Shown here: positions 26,341 through 34,074 of the stretch, one piece after another | Numbering within the stretch: the stretch's first letter is position 1 | Layout: each line of letters starts with the position of its first letter | Notes under the pieces: model-generated | Told to the model about the DNA's origin: nothing | Databases searched by the model: none | The model's input: the letters and a program-made list of their open reading frames with translations, nothing else | Program-made: the position numbers and the translations under genes | Source of the DNA: Phycisphaerae bacterium | Lineage (GTDB): Bacteria; Planctomycetota; Phycisphaerae; Phycisphaerales; SM1A02 | Length of the DNA stretch: 64,000 bases | Assembly (NCBI GenBank): GCA_002705085.1 | Contig: PAHO01000008.1 | Coordinates: 1 to 64,000, forward strand | Reading direction: 5' to 3'

Positions 26341-27882
26341 ATGCAAAATAAAATCTTTGCGCTAACCACTCTCGTCGCGAGCACTGTGACACTCGGGCAA
26401 GAGCTTCCAAACCCAAACCCGGCCCCACAAGCTGACGGCACTCAAATCTGGTACGTCGGTAACAACACCCAGTATCCAGTCATTCAAGACGTCCTTGCAG
26501 CATGCTCTGACGGTGATGAAATCGTCGTCAACGGTGAAACTGGAACTGACAGTGCTCTTTACGTCGAAAGCCTCGTCATCGACAACAAAGACATGCTGAC
26601 TCTTCGCCCACGAGTGCGACACGTATCTGTCACTGGTGGCGCTGGATTCATGGAATTCGATAACGTTGTATTCTTGAACCCTACTCAGGGATTCAACAAT
26701 GACAACAAATATGCAATTCACATCTCAGGATCCCGAGGCTCTTACATTGGGAACCCACGTTCTGTCAATGAGTTGCTGAATGGCCAAGAAGCTGTGGTTG
26801 TCCTCGATGACCAGGCGGCTTTCTCCGAGCCTGCTGCTCCAGGCGCCACCACGAGAATCGCCCAAGGCTCTGATGTCGCTTTCACGTTCCGAGCACGTTC
26901 CTTTGACGATGTCAGCATTCTTCTGGATGGCTCGTCTTGCACTGTCTCTGACTGTGCGCTGGAGCCACGACAAGGTGTTGGCGGCGGATTGATGTCGTAC
27001 AACGGTGACAACTCCACTGTGGTCGAATGCACAATTGTTGGATTTACCAGCACTGGCAACACCCACGACATCAGTGGACTTCCTGTGTGCGCTGTGTCCA
27101 TGAAGGACTCTTCCACCACGATGGCTTCTTGCACCATTACCGGCAACTTCGGCGCGAACTCGGGCATTGTGAATCTTGATGGTGGAGCGCCTAGGTTTGA
27201 GAAAACCTTAATTGCGAGCAACAACGCTCAGGCCTCACTTGGCACAGTCATGGGCTCGGGTGGCTCTGCAGAGTTCATGAGCTGCTCATTTGGCAAACAG
27301 ACAGACCCCGCCGTCGCCGGCGGCGGCACCGGCAACGTTTCAAACCTTGGCACCATCTACTGGGACGCTTCTGCATCCACAGGAATGTATGCGTTTACAC
27401 ATTGCGACTTTGACCGCAATACGACTGCGGAAGCCTCCCAAGGATGGGGCGAAATCGCTTACGTGTCTGACTCGACGGCAACTGGATCGGATCTTGATCC
27501 AAAGATTTCTTTCAGCGCTTGCGAGTACGTCACCGACGTGACCGATGATGGCCCATACGGCACCATGGATGGTTCAAATGGTGTTCCTGAAGAATCCGCC
27601 ATCTACACCCCCTATCTCCCTGAGTATCGCTTGCACTCCGATTGGGGTGACAGCACCGACTGGGGCGTGGGTGGCGGGCCTGCATCAGGCTTAAGTGTGG
27701 TTGACAATAGTGGAAGCGGCATCCCAGGTGATGTTGACGGCAATGACGCAGTCAACTTTGCGGACCTCGATGTTCTCATGTCACTGCTGGGAACTTGTCA
27801 ATATGACCCTACCCGCGACGGCGAAGTCGGATTCGCCGATGTGCTCTCCATCTTGAACAGCTGGGGCGAAATCTGCGAGTGA
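26341..27882 (+). CDS. Secreted beta-helix protein with dockerin-like C-terminus, copy 1
   Basis: A 513-residue exported protein. After the signal peptide (MQNKIFALTTLVASTVTLG) comes a conserved block, PNPAPQADGTQIWYVGNN then TQYPVIQDVLAACSDGDEIVV, which is the usual first turn of a right-handed parallel beta-helix (pectate-lyase-like) domain. The body has repeated short strands with Gly/Asn/Thr/Ser turns and several Cys. The C-terminus has two EF-hand-like dockerin loops (GDVDGNDAVNFADLDVL and DPTRDGEVGFADVLSIL) and ends WGEICE. No catalytic residues of a polysaccharide lyase are evident, so surface binding, scaffolding or adhesion is as likely as enzyme activity. Start supported by TTAGGAG 10 nt upstream. 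It is the most divergent of three paralogs (with 30751 and 32483). Confidence 0.8.
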   Translation: MQNKIFALTTLVASTVTLGQELPNPNPAPQADGTQIWYVGNNTQYPVIQDVLAACSDGDEIVVNGETGTDSALYVESLVIDNKDMLTLRPRVRHVSVTGGAGFMEFDNVVFLNPTQGFNNDNKYAIHISGSRGSYIGNPRSVNELLNGQEAVVVLDDQAAFSEPAAPGATTRIAQGSDVAFTFRARSFDDVSILLDGSSCTVSDCALEPRQGVGGGLMSYNGDNSTVVECTIVGFTSTGNTHDISGLPVCAVSMKDSSTTMASCTITGNFGANSGIVNLDGGAPRFEKTLIASNNAQASLGTVMGSGGSAEFMSCSFGKQTDPAVAGGGTGNVSNLGTIYWDASASTGMYAFTHCDFDRNTTAEASQGWGEIAYVSDSTATGSDLDPKISFSACEYVTDVTDDGPYGTMDGSNGVPEESAIYTPYLPEYRLHSDWGDSTDWGVGGGPASGLSVVDNSGSGIPGDVDGNDAVNFADLDVLMSLLGTCQYDPTRDGEVGFADVLSILNSWGEICE

Positions 27883-27890
27883 TGATCACT

Positions 27891-27947
27891 CACATTTACA
27901 CATAAATGTGGAATTGAAGTTGGCCCCGAAAAGGGGCCAACTTTTTT
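27891..27947 (+). terminator. Double hairpin terminator
   Basis: First hairpin: CACATTTA (27891-27898), CACA loop, TAAATGTG (27903-27910). Second: AAGTTGGCCCC (27917-27927), GAAAA loop, GGGGCCAACTT (27933-27943), followed by U6 (27942-27947). The second is a textbook Rho-independent terminator for copy 1 of the beta-helix genes. Confidence 0.93.
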
Positions 27948-27981
27948 CGCTGTGTACTTTGTTTTGAAGGATGATGTATCC

Positions 27982-30543
27982 ATGATTTTGATCTCCCTCA
28001 TTGCTATTGCCTCCACAGAACGCCCGTGGTTTGCGCTTGTAGACGACAGCAGTGGCCAAGGAAGTATCACCTCATCGATACCAAAGATCATGCGAGTCAA
28101 TGGGCCATTTTTTGATGAGCACGTCCTGTACACGGAACCAGCGTTGCCGCCTCTTTCTGCCTGCAACAACGAAATCAGAGCCGCGGTTTCCGTGGAAGCG
28201 TTGCAGTCGTATTTTCCGCTGTATGGCCAGAACCAATCTGTCTTTGTCCTTGACACGGGCTCGGCCGACGCGGCACACCCGGGATTTTCTGGAAGAGTGA
28301 TCAACCTTGAGGGTGGATTTGACGACGGACATGCCACACATGTCACTGGGACCATACTTTCGTCTTTTGATGTTGCAAAAGGTACTGCCCCTGCACTTTC
28401 GGCAGTGGTGAAACCATTTTTTGCAGACAGTCAGGGGGATGTCTTTTACACGAATCCGGGGCAGATCGAAACCGCGTTTACGGAAGCTGCTTCACGTGAC
28501 ATTTCGATTTTGAATGCCTCTATTGGTGTGAACGTCAATGTGAATGGCTACAGCTGCGATCTCCTCGGGCAATACGGTCTGGCGTCTTATGTGGTTGATC
28601 AGGCGGTTCGAGGGGCCTATGGGATCCCGGTTCTATCAATTTGGTCCGCTGGAAATGAACGAAGCTTTGACGCCTGCGGCGACTACGGAACAATCGCGCC
28701 TCCGGCGACCAACAGAAATGCCCTAACCGTTGGTGCAACATATTCCGACCTTGGCACCGTCACACTCTTCAGTTCATACGGTCCGACCAATGATGGAAGA
28801 ATCAAACCCGACCTGGTTGCCCCTGGCGCTCAGCTTTCACAAGACTTAGGGATTTCGAGCCTAGAGCCAGGAAATACGATTGGAGTGCGGAGTGGAACAT
28901 CCATGTCTGCACCGTGTGTCACGGGGACGGCAGCGCTGCTTCAAGAAGCATGGCTCATGTCGCCAGCCACCACGGATAGACCAACTCCAGAATGTTTACG
29001 AGCCATCCTTTGCGGTACGACAACCGATATCAGCACCCAAGGACCAGATTTCCGCAGTGGTTTTGGTCAACTCAATGCCTCATCTGCACTCGATGCTGTG
29101 ATGTTCGGAAATGCCTTGGATGAATCGCTTCAATTCGGGTCAACCACTGCTCGGCAAATTGTCTCCGATGGCTCACCCTTCCGCTGCACCATCGCTTGGT
29201 CAGATGCCCCTGCAGATGGCTCCGACAGCGTGATTCGACGGAACCTTGATTTAAAGTTGATCAGTCCATCCGGAACCATCCACTACCCGTGGCAACTTGA
29301 TCCAAACAATCCATCATGGCCGGCAACACGATCTGAAGGGACAGATATCCTCAACACAATTGAGCAGGTTTCAGTAGACCAGCCCGAGCCTGGGACCTGG
29401 TTTATGGTCATCACAGGAGACGGAGAAGGCCCGGGCATTCAAATTCCTGTCGGGGTGTGCGTGGATGGGGCCCACTTCACCGGCACCAGAATCGGCGTTC
29501 TGAGTGAACCATCACCTTCCCTGTTGGGCTCTGCTGAGATCGATGTCCAGATTTGGGCACTCAACGAAGGCGTCCCCGTCACTTCGTCGCTCGAGGCAGC
29601 TCGGGTCCTACACGGTGAACAAATACAATTGGAAGTTCACCAAATTCGCCCAGGTCAGTTCTCCACCAAAGCACCAGTTCCTCCATGTGACCAGACGGCC
29701 TCACTTTCGGTGAAGTTGTATGACAATCAACAACTTCTGGCCCAGTTCCCCACAGATGGCGAAAGAACCTTCACTGCCGGAGGTTCTACCATTTTAACTC
29801 GAATCGATGACACCCTGGCAAAGTACCAGAACTGGTCCGTAATTTATTCGGCTGGCGCAGGAGCTTGGCGGGCAGCCCGTTTGCTGGCCAGTCCGAACTG
29901 CTCATTTCTTGGAATACCCAACCAGGGGCCCGATGGATCAAGCAATGACGTGCTGATCACCGGCTACGACACTGGGCTTCCGTACTGTGGGAGCGGTCTC
30001 GAGGATAGTTACACCTCAGCAGAATCGACCCCATTCCCCGTTGGAACAAATACTTTGATCTTTGACTATTGGTTTTCACCAGGAATTGGAGTGCCCGCTC
30101 ATTCTGACGATGATCTCATCATTCAGGCGACATGGGACGAAGGGATCCATTGGCATGAGATTCACCGGTTTGTTGGAACCGAGGAGCACAATCCTGGACT
30201 CACAGCGTGGCGTGAAGTTGAGATTGATCTGAGCGAGTCCCCCGCTTTTGACATCTCTCAAGCACCACGCTTCAGATTTTTTGTTGAAGAAGCTGGATTC
30301 CCAAGCCTCGTGGTGGCCGCAGTGGCCAATATCCAAGGGATAAGCCGACAGTGCGATCCCGCAACGTCCATCTGCGATGGAGACGCCAATGGAGACAACC
30401 AAGTCGATTTTGAAGATGTACTGTCCGTTCTGCTTCTTTGGGCCGACAGCTGCCAAGGATGTCCAGAAGACGTCGACCACAACGGCACGATTGGATTCAA
30501 TGACCTCTTGATGGTGCTTCTGGAATGGGATAGCGAGTGCTGA
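27982..30543 (+). CDS. Secreted subtilisin-like (S8) protease with dockerin-like C-terminus
   Basis: An 853-residue serine protease. A short signal (MILISLIAIAST) is followed by a propeptide-like stretch and the S8 domain with the full triad: D91 in VFVLDTG, H117 in GHATHVTGT and S307 in SGTSMSAPCVTG, with oxyanion-type Asn in WSAGNE. A jelly-roll/P-domain-like region follows (RRNLDLKLISPSG, EQVSVDQPEPGTWFMVITG), then a beta-sandwich part, and at the end two EF-hand-like loops (DANGDNQVDFEDVLSVL, DVDHNGTIGFNDLLMVL) ending DSEC. ATG at 27982 is chosen because GAAGGA lies about 10 nt upstream; a GTG at 27952 is the alternative. It sits between paralogous beta-helix genes that share its tail type, so it may process or turn over these surface proteins (inference). 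Confidence 0.92.
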   Translation: MILISLIAIASTERPWFALVDDSSGQGSITSSIPKIMRVNGPFFDEHVLYTEPALPPLSACNNEIRAAVSVEALQSYFPLYGQNQSVFVLDTGSADAAHPGFSGRVINLEGGFDDGHATHVTGTILSSFDVAKGTAPALSAVVKPFFADSQGDVFYTNPGQIETAFTEAASRDISILNASIGVNVNVNGYSCDLLGQYGLASYVVDQAVRGAYGIPVLSIWSAGNERSFDACGDYGTIAPPATNRNALTVGATYSDLGTVTLFSSYGPTNDGRIKPDLVAPGAQLSQDLGISSLEPGNTIGVRSGTSMSAPCVTGTAALLQEAWLMSPATTDRPTPECLRAILCGTTTDISTQGPDFRSGFGQLNASSALDAVMFGNALDESLQFGSTTARQIVSDGSPFRCTIAWSDAPADGSDSVIRRNLDLKLISPSGTIHYPWQLDPNNPSWPATRSEGTDILNTIEQVSVDQPEPGTWFMVITGDGEGPGIQIPVGVCVDGAHFTGTRIGVLSEPSPSLLGSAEIDVQIWALNEGVPVTSSLEAARVLHGEQIQLEVHQIRPGQFSTKAPVPPCDQTASLSVKLYDNQQLLAQFPTDGERTFTAGGSTILTRIDDTLAKYQNWSVIYSAGAGAWRAARLLASPNCSFLGIPNQGPDGSSNDVLITGYDTGLPYCGSGLEDSYTSAESTPFPVGTNTLIFDYWFSPGIGVPAHSDDDLIIQATWDEGIHWHEIHRFVGTEEHNPGLTAWREVEIDLSESPAFDISQAPRFRFFVEEAGFPSLVVAAVANIQGISRQCDPATSICDGDANGDNQVDFEDVLSVLLLWADSCQGCPEDVDHNGTIGFNDLLMVLLEWDSEC

Positions 30544-30651
30544 AGCGGCCCGTAGTCTGAATTTGAGGCAATCTCGGGCAATCTGCAGTGGCTCTAAAAA
30601 AATTTGCGAATTTGCAGTTGCCAATCCCTAAATGTCTGATAAAAAAGGGCT

Positions 30652-30687
30652 TATAACCTACGGGCAGTCAGGGGGGGAACCACTGAC
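30652..30687 (+). promoter_or_regulatory. -10-like box and G-rich leader hairpin, copy A
   Basis: TATAAC at 30652-30657 is followed 9 nt later by GTCAG (30667-30671), an 11-nt loop GGGGGGAACCA, and CTGAC (30683-30687). Another G6 run follows at 30694-30699. The same stem and loop geometry occurs before the next beta-helix gene (32403-32423). It starts 84 nt before the ATG at 30751. Function unknown. Confidence 0.5.
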
Positions 30688-30750
30688 ATCAATGGGGGGA
30701 TGGTCTCACCAAAGGCCCAAGGTGGATGTTTGCGCCTGGAGATTGATCTC

Positions 30751-32247
30751 ATGCGTTTTGCACTTTCTATTGTTTCGACCCTCGCGGTCGGCTCTGTGGC
30801 CTTGGCACAAGAGTTTCCTGATCCCAATCCCGTTCCTCAAGCAGACGGGACATTCCTCTGGTACGTGGGCAACAACACCCAGTACCCCGTTATTCAAGAC
30901 GTGCTTGAAGCCGTCTCTGACGGCGATGAAGTCGTGGTCCGCGAGGGCCTCTATGTCGAGTCACTTCACATTGACAACAACGAAGTGACAATCCGTCCAT
31001 TTGTCTACAGAGCCCCCATGGACGGACCGGCAAGTTTTGAATCGGTCACCTTTTTGAATCCCACTGAAGGATTCAACAACAACAACGGGTGGGCCATGAA
31101 GATGGAAGGCGGACGTGGAACTTACGTCGGTCGTCCACGTCAATTCACCGAGCTGTCAAATGGCCTTGATGTGGAAACTCGCATTCAGCCTCGAGATACT
31201 TTTAGCTACGCCGCTGCCGGTGGCCTCGTCGAGGTCCCTCAAATTAACAAAGGGATTTACCAAACTGGTGCCTCAGGCACTGCGCCAGGAGTGATCCGAT
31301 TCCAATCACGTACGGTCGATGATGTTGCCATCCTTTCTGATTCTGGACTTGGAACGTTCCATGGAGCTTTGATCACCTCGATGCAAGGCTCTGGCGGCGG
31401 CATCATGGTCAGTGGCAGTGACAACCAAACTGCCTTTGTCGACTGTATGGTCATGAAGTTGTATGCCACCGGCAACGCTCACGATCAAGCTGGAGATCTT
31501 CCAGTATGCGTGATCGGCATCCATGGCGATTCAACAACTCGTCCGACTTTCCATAAGGTCACTGTGGAAAACAACGATTCTGCACAATACGGAACCGTGT
31601 ATCAAAACGGAGCTGACTCCACATGGTCGTTCTGCGACATTCACCACAACGACTCTCGTGCTGCTGATGGAGCCATCATGGCCAAGGATGGTCGATCCAC
31701 GTGGACCGACTGCCGAATCAGGGATAACAAGTCGGGCCGTGGCACCTTTTACTCGGAAGCCGATGGATCACTGGCGACCGACGAGCATCGATTCTTGAAC
31801 TCATGCTTCATTGATAATGAAACAGTGACAAGTTTGTACGGTGGCGTTGCCTGGGTTGATCATGCCGGTGCAGCTGGTGGTCAACCACAAATCATGTTCT
31901 CCGGATGCGCTTTCCAGAACAACAACGGACTCGACTTCCCGAATCCAACAACACCTTACGACTCCAATCTGGAGACAGAAGCTGACTACGCCATTCATAC
32001 TCCGTACTTCCCTGAGTATCGAATCGGGCTGGACAACTCCAACACCTGTGAGTCCTACGCGACACTGGTTCTTGATCCCCCTGCACCGATGGGCGATATG
32101 AACTCGGATGGAAGCGTCGATCAGATTGATCTTGATCAGATGTTGGAATTGCTTGGCACCTGCCGATCCGACGTCAACACTTCTGGAGACATCGAATTCG
32201 GTGACATCATCGAAGTCCTCTCCAACTTTGGCAGCAACTGCGACTGA
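30751..32247 (+). CDS. Secreted beta-helix protein with dockerin-like C-terminus, copy 2
   Basis: A 498-residue paralog of the protein at 26341 and a close relative of the one at 32483. Signal peptide MRFALSIVSTLAVGSVALA is followed by PDPNPVPQADGTFLWYVGNN and a first beta-helix turn, TQYPVIQDVLEAVSDGDEVV. Blocks shared with copy 3 include WAMKMEGGRGTYVGRPRQF, NGLDVETR, FHGALITSMQGSGGGIMVSG and YFPEYRIGLDNSN. The tail has two EF-hand-like loops (GDMNSDGSVDQIDLDQML, DVNTSGDIEFGDIIEVL) with Cys before and after, ending NCD. ATG at 30751 has GGAG 9 nt upstream. Likely exported or surface-attached; no enzymatic residues recognised. Confidence 0.82.
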   Translation: MRFALSIVSTLAVGSVALAQEFPDPNPVPQADGTFLWYVGNNTQYPVIQDVLEAVSDGDEVVVREGLYVESLHIDNNEVTIRPFVYRAPMDGPASFESVTFLNPTEGFNNNNGWAMKMEGGRGTYVGRPRQFTELSNGLDVETRIQPRDTFSYAAAGGLVEVPQINKGIYQTGASGTAPGVIRFQSRTVDDVAILSDSGLGTFHGALITSMQGSGGGIMVSGSDNQTAFVDCMVMKLYATGNAHDQAGDLPVCVIGIHGDSTTRPTFHKVTVENNDSAQYGTVYQNGADSTWSFCDIHHNDSRAADGAIMAKDGRSTWTDCRIRDNKSGRGTFYSEADGSLATDEHRFLNSCFIDNETVTSLYGGVAWVDHAGAAGGQPQIMFSGCAFQNNNGLDFPNPTTPYDSNLETEADYAIHTPYFPEYRIGLDNSNTCESYATLVLDPPAPMGDMNSDGSVDQIDLDQMLELLGTCRSDVNTSGDIEFGDIIEVLSNFGSNCD

Positions 32248-32274
32248 TCCAAGTCACAGAACCCTGCCCACAAG

Positions 32275-32303
32275 CCCCAGGGAGCGATCCCTGGGGTTTT
32301 TTT
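32275..32303 (+). terminator. Rho-independent terminator
   Basis: CCCCAGGGA (32275-32283), GCGA loop, TCCCTGGGG (32288-32296), then U7 (32297-32303). A 9-bp perfect stem ending beta-helix copy 2. Confidence 0.94.
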
Positions 32304-32375
32304 ACCAAAGTGCTACAAAACTTATGTTCCAATAAAAGCCGCTGGTTTAGACTACTAATGTGTAAGTTATTGGAA

Positions 32376-32423
32376 TATAATGACTTGCATCGTGCAACGG
32401 ATGTCAGGGGGGGATCCGCTGAC
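32376..32423 (+). promoter_or_regulatory. -10 box and G-rich leader hairpin, copy B
   Basis: A perfect TATAAT at 32376-32381 precedes GTCAG (32403-32407), an 11-nt loop GGGGGGATCCG, and CTGAC (32419-32423). The sequence continues with more G runs (GGGAGGGGTGGT, 32428-32439). The hairpin begins 80 nt before the ATG at 32483. Stem and loop length equal those of copy A; two loop positions differ. Confidence 0.55.
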
Positions 32424-32482
32424 GCATGGGAGGGGTGGTCCCGACCTACTGAAGCACGGGTTCGTTCCACGGAGTAAACCTC

Positions 32483-33970
32483 ATGCGTAATCACATTTCT
32501 CTGTTCGCGGCATCAGCCGTGACTGCAGTCGCACTCGGGCAAGAATTTCCCGATCCCAATCCCGTTCCTCAAGCAGACGGAACATTCCTCTGGTACGTGG
32601 GCAACAACACCCAGTACCCCGTCATCCAAGACGTACTTGAAGCTGTCGCAGACGGCGATGAAGTTGTGGTCCGTCAGGGCCTCTACGTCGAATCACTTCA
32701 CATCGACAACAATGAAGTAACCATCCGCCCGTTTGTGACCAGTTCAGACGAAGAGGCATCGTTTGAAGCCGTTACCTTTTTGAACCCAACTGAAGGATTC
32801 AATAACAACAACGGGTGGGCAATGAAAATGGAAGGCGGCCGTGGCACCTATGTGGGCCGTCCACGACAGTTCACCGAACTTTCCAATGGCCTGGATGTGG
32901 AAACCCGTGTTCAGCCTCGGGACACCTTTGACTACTCTGCTATTGGTGGATTGGTAGAAGTCCCATCAATTCAAAAATCCACTTACTCGACAGGTAGTGG
33001 TGGCTCTGCCGACGGTGTTATTCGATTCCAATCCCGTACGCTAGATGACGTCGCAATTCTTTCAGAGTCCGGCCTTGGAACCTTCCACGGTGCTTTGATC
33101 ACTTCCATGCAAGGATCCGGTGGCGGGATCATGGTCTCCGGAGTTGACAACCAGACTGCCTTTGTTGATTGTTCGCTGACCACGCTTTATGCAACCGGCA
33201 ATGCACACGATCAAGCCGGTGGCTTGCCGGTATGCGTTGTAGGGATCATTGGTGACTCGACGACGCGTCCGACCTTCCATGATGTTCGCATCTACGGAAA
33301 CGACTCTGCCCAATACGGCATCGTTTACCAAGAGAATGCCGACTCGACTTGGTCTTTCTGCGAAGTCACAGAGAATGACTCACGCGCTGCTGACGGCACC
33401 ATCCACGCTGCTGGGGGTAGAGGAACATTCACGGACTGCCTCATCGCAGATAACGAGTCGGGCCGCGGCACATTCTATTGGGATGCAGAAGGCTCCCTTG
33501 CCACCGATGAATTCCGCTTCCTGAACTCTTGCTTCATCAAGAATTACACCATCACCAACCTCTACGGAGGTGTTGGCTGGGTAGATCATCCATCTGCCGC
33601 AGGCGGACAGCCAAAGGTCATGTTCTCTGGGTGTGGATTCGTGGGCAATAATGACCTTGATTTCCCAAATCCCACCGATCCTGATGATTCCATGCTGGAA
33701 ACCGAAGCCGACTATGCGATTGATACTCCTTACTTCCCTGAGTATCGCATTGGCCTTGACAACTCGAATATCTGTGGCGACCTGACCCCAGTTGTCGAAA
33801 TCGTTGAGTCATCGGGCGACTTGAACAATGATGGAGAGATCAACGATTCCGATCTCGAAACATTGCTTGCCTTGCTCGGCACTTGTCGCACTGACGTCAA
33901 CAGTTCGGGCGACATTGAGTTCGGCGACATAATCGAAGTCCTTTCCAACTTCGGAAACGTCTGCGAGTAA
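32483..33970 (+). CDS. Secreted beta-helix protein with dockerin-like C-terminus, copy 3
   Basis: A 495-residue paralog, nearly colinear with copy 2. The signal peptide is MRNHISLFAASAVTAVALG; the conserved block PDPNPVPQADGTFLWYVGNN follows. The beta-helix body has Gly/Asn/Asp-rich turns, and the tail has two EF-hand-like loops (GDLNNDGEINDSDLETLL, DVNSSGDIEFGDIIEVL), ending VCE. Start supported by ACGGAG about 9 nt upstream of the ATG. Differences from copy 2 cluster in surface-turn regions (for example residues around SSDEEASFEA), consistent with diversification of exposed loops. It has its own promoter and terminator, so the copies can be expressed separately. Function likely surface or matrix binding; not shown. 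Confidence 0.82.
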   Translation: MRNHISLFAASAVTAVALGQEFPDPNPVPQADGTFLWYVGNNTQYPVIQDVLEAVADGDEVVVRQGLYVESLHIDNNEVTIRPFVTSSDEEASFEAVTFLNPTEGFNNNNGWAMKMEGGRGTYVGRPRQFTELSNGLDVETRVQPRDTFDYSAIGGLVEVPSIQKSTYSTGSGGSADGVIRFQSRTLDDVAILSESGLGTFHGALITSMQGSGGGIMVSGVDNQTAFVDCSLTTLYATGNAHDQAGGLPVCVVGIIGDSTTRPTFHDVRIYGNDSAQYGIVYQENADSTWSFCEVTENDSRAADGTIHAAGGRGTFTDCLIADNESGRGTFYWDAEGSLATDEFRFLNSCFIKNYTITNLYGGVGWVDHPSAAGGQPKVMFSGCGFVGNNDLDFPNPTDPDDSMLETEADYAIDTPYFPEYRIGLDNSNICGDLTPVVEIVESSGDLNNDGEINDSDLETLLALLGTCRTDVNSSGDIEFGDIIEVLSNFGNVCE

Positions 33971-33977
33971 TTAAAAT

Positions 33978-34046
33978 AAACATCTAAAGGATGTTTTTAA
34001 ACCAATAGAGGGGTCTCGGGCTGCAATCCGAGACCCCTCTAATTTT
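33978..34046 (+). terminator. Tandem terminator hairpins
   Basis: A weak hairpin AAACATC/GATGTTT (33978-33996) with a short U-run is followed by a strong one: AGAGGGGTCTCGG (34007-34019) pairing with CCGAGACCCCTCT (34028-34040), 13 bp with an 8-nt loop, then AAUUUU. It ends beta-helix copy 3. The stem lies between convergent genes and could also slow transcription from the lipoprotein side, although that side has no U-run. Confidence 0.88.
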
Positions 34047-34074
34047 GGCACAACTGAAATGTTGAGATCATTCT

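Larger units (their letters stand above)
30751..33970 (+). repeat. Tandem gene duplication (beta-helix copies 2 and 3)
   Basis: The two consecutive genes share long stretches of near-identical DNA and protein from the signal-peptide junction to the last EF-hand loop, and also a matching leader element 80-84 nt before the start. The intergenic terminator is not shared. This points to a fairly recent tandem duplication that included the leader, while copy 1 at 26341 is older and has a different leader. Confidence 0.8.

Noticed and set aside
30660-30720. c-di-GMP or other known riboswitch in the G-rich leaders
   Set aside because: The conserved core of the c-di-GMP-I or II, SAM, cobalamin, TPP or glycine classes could not be matched; only a simple hairpin and G runs are seen.
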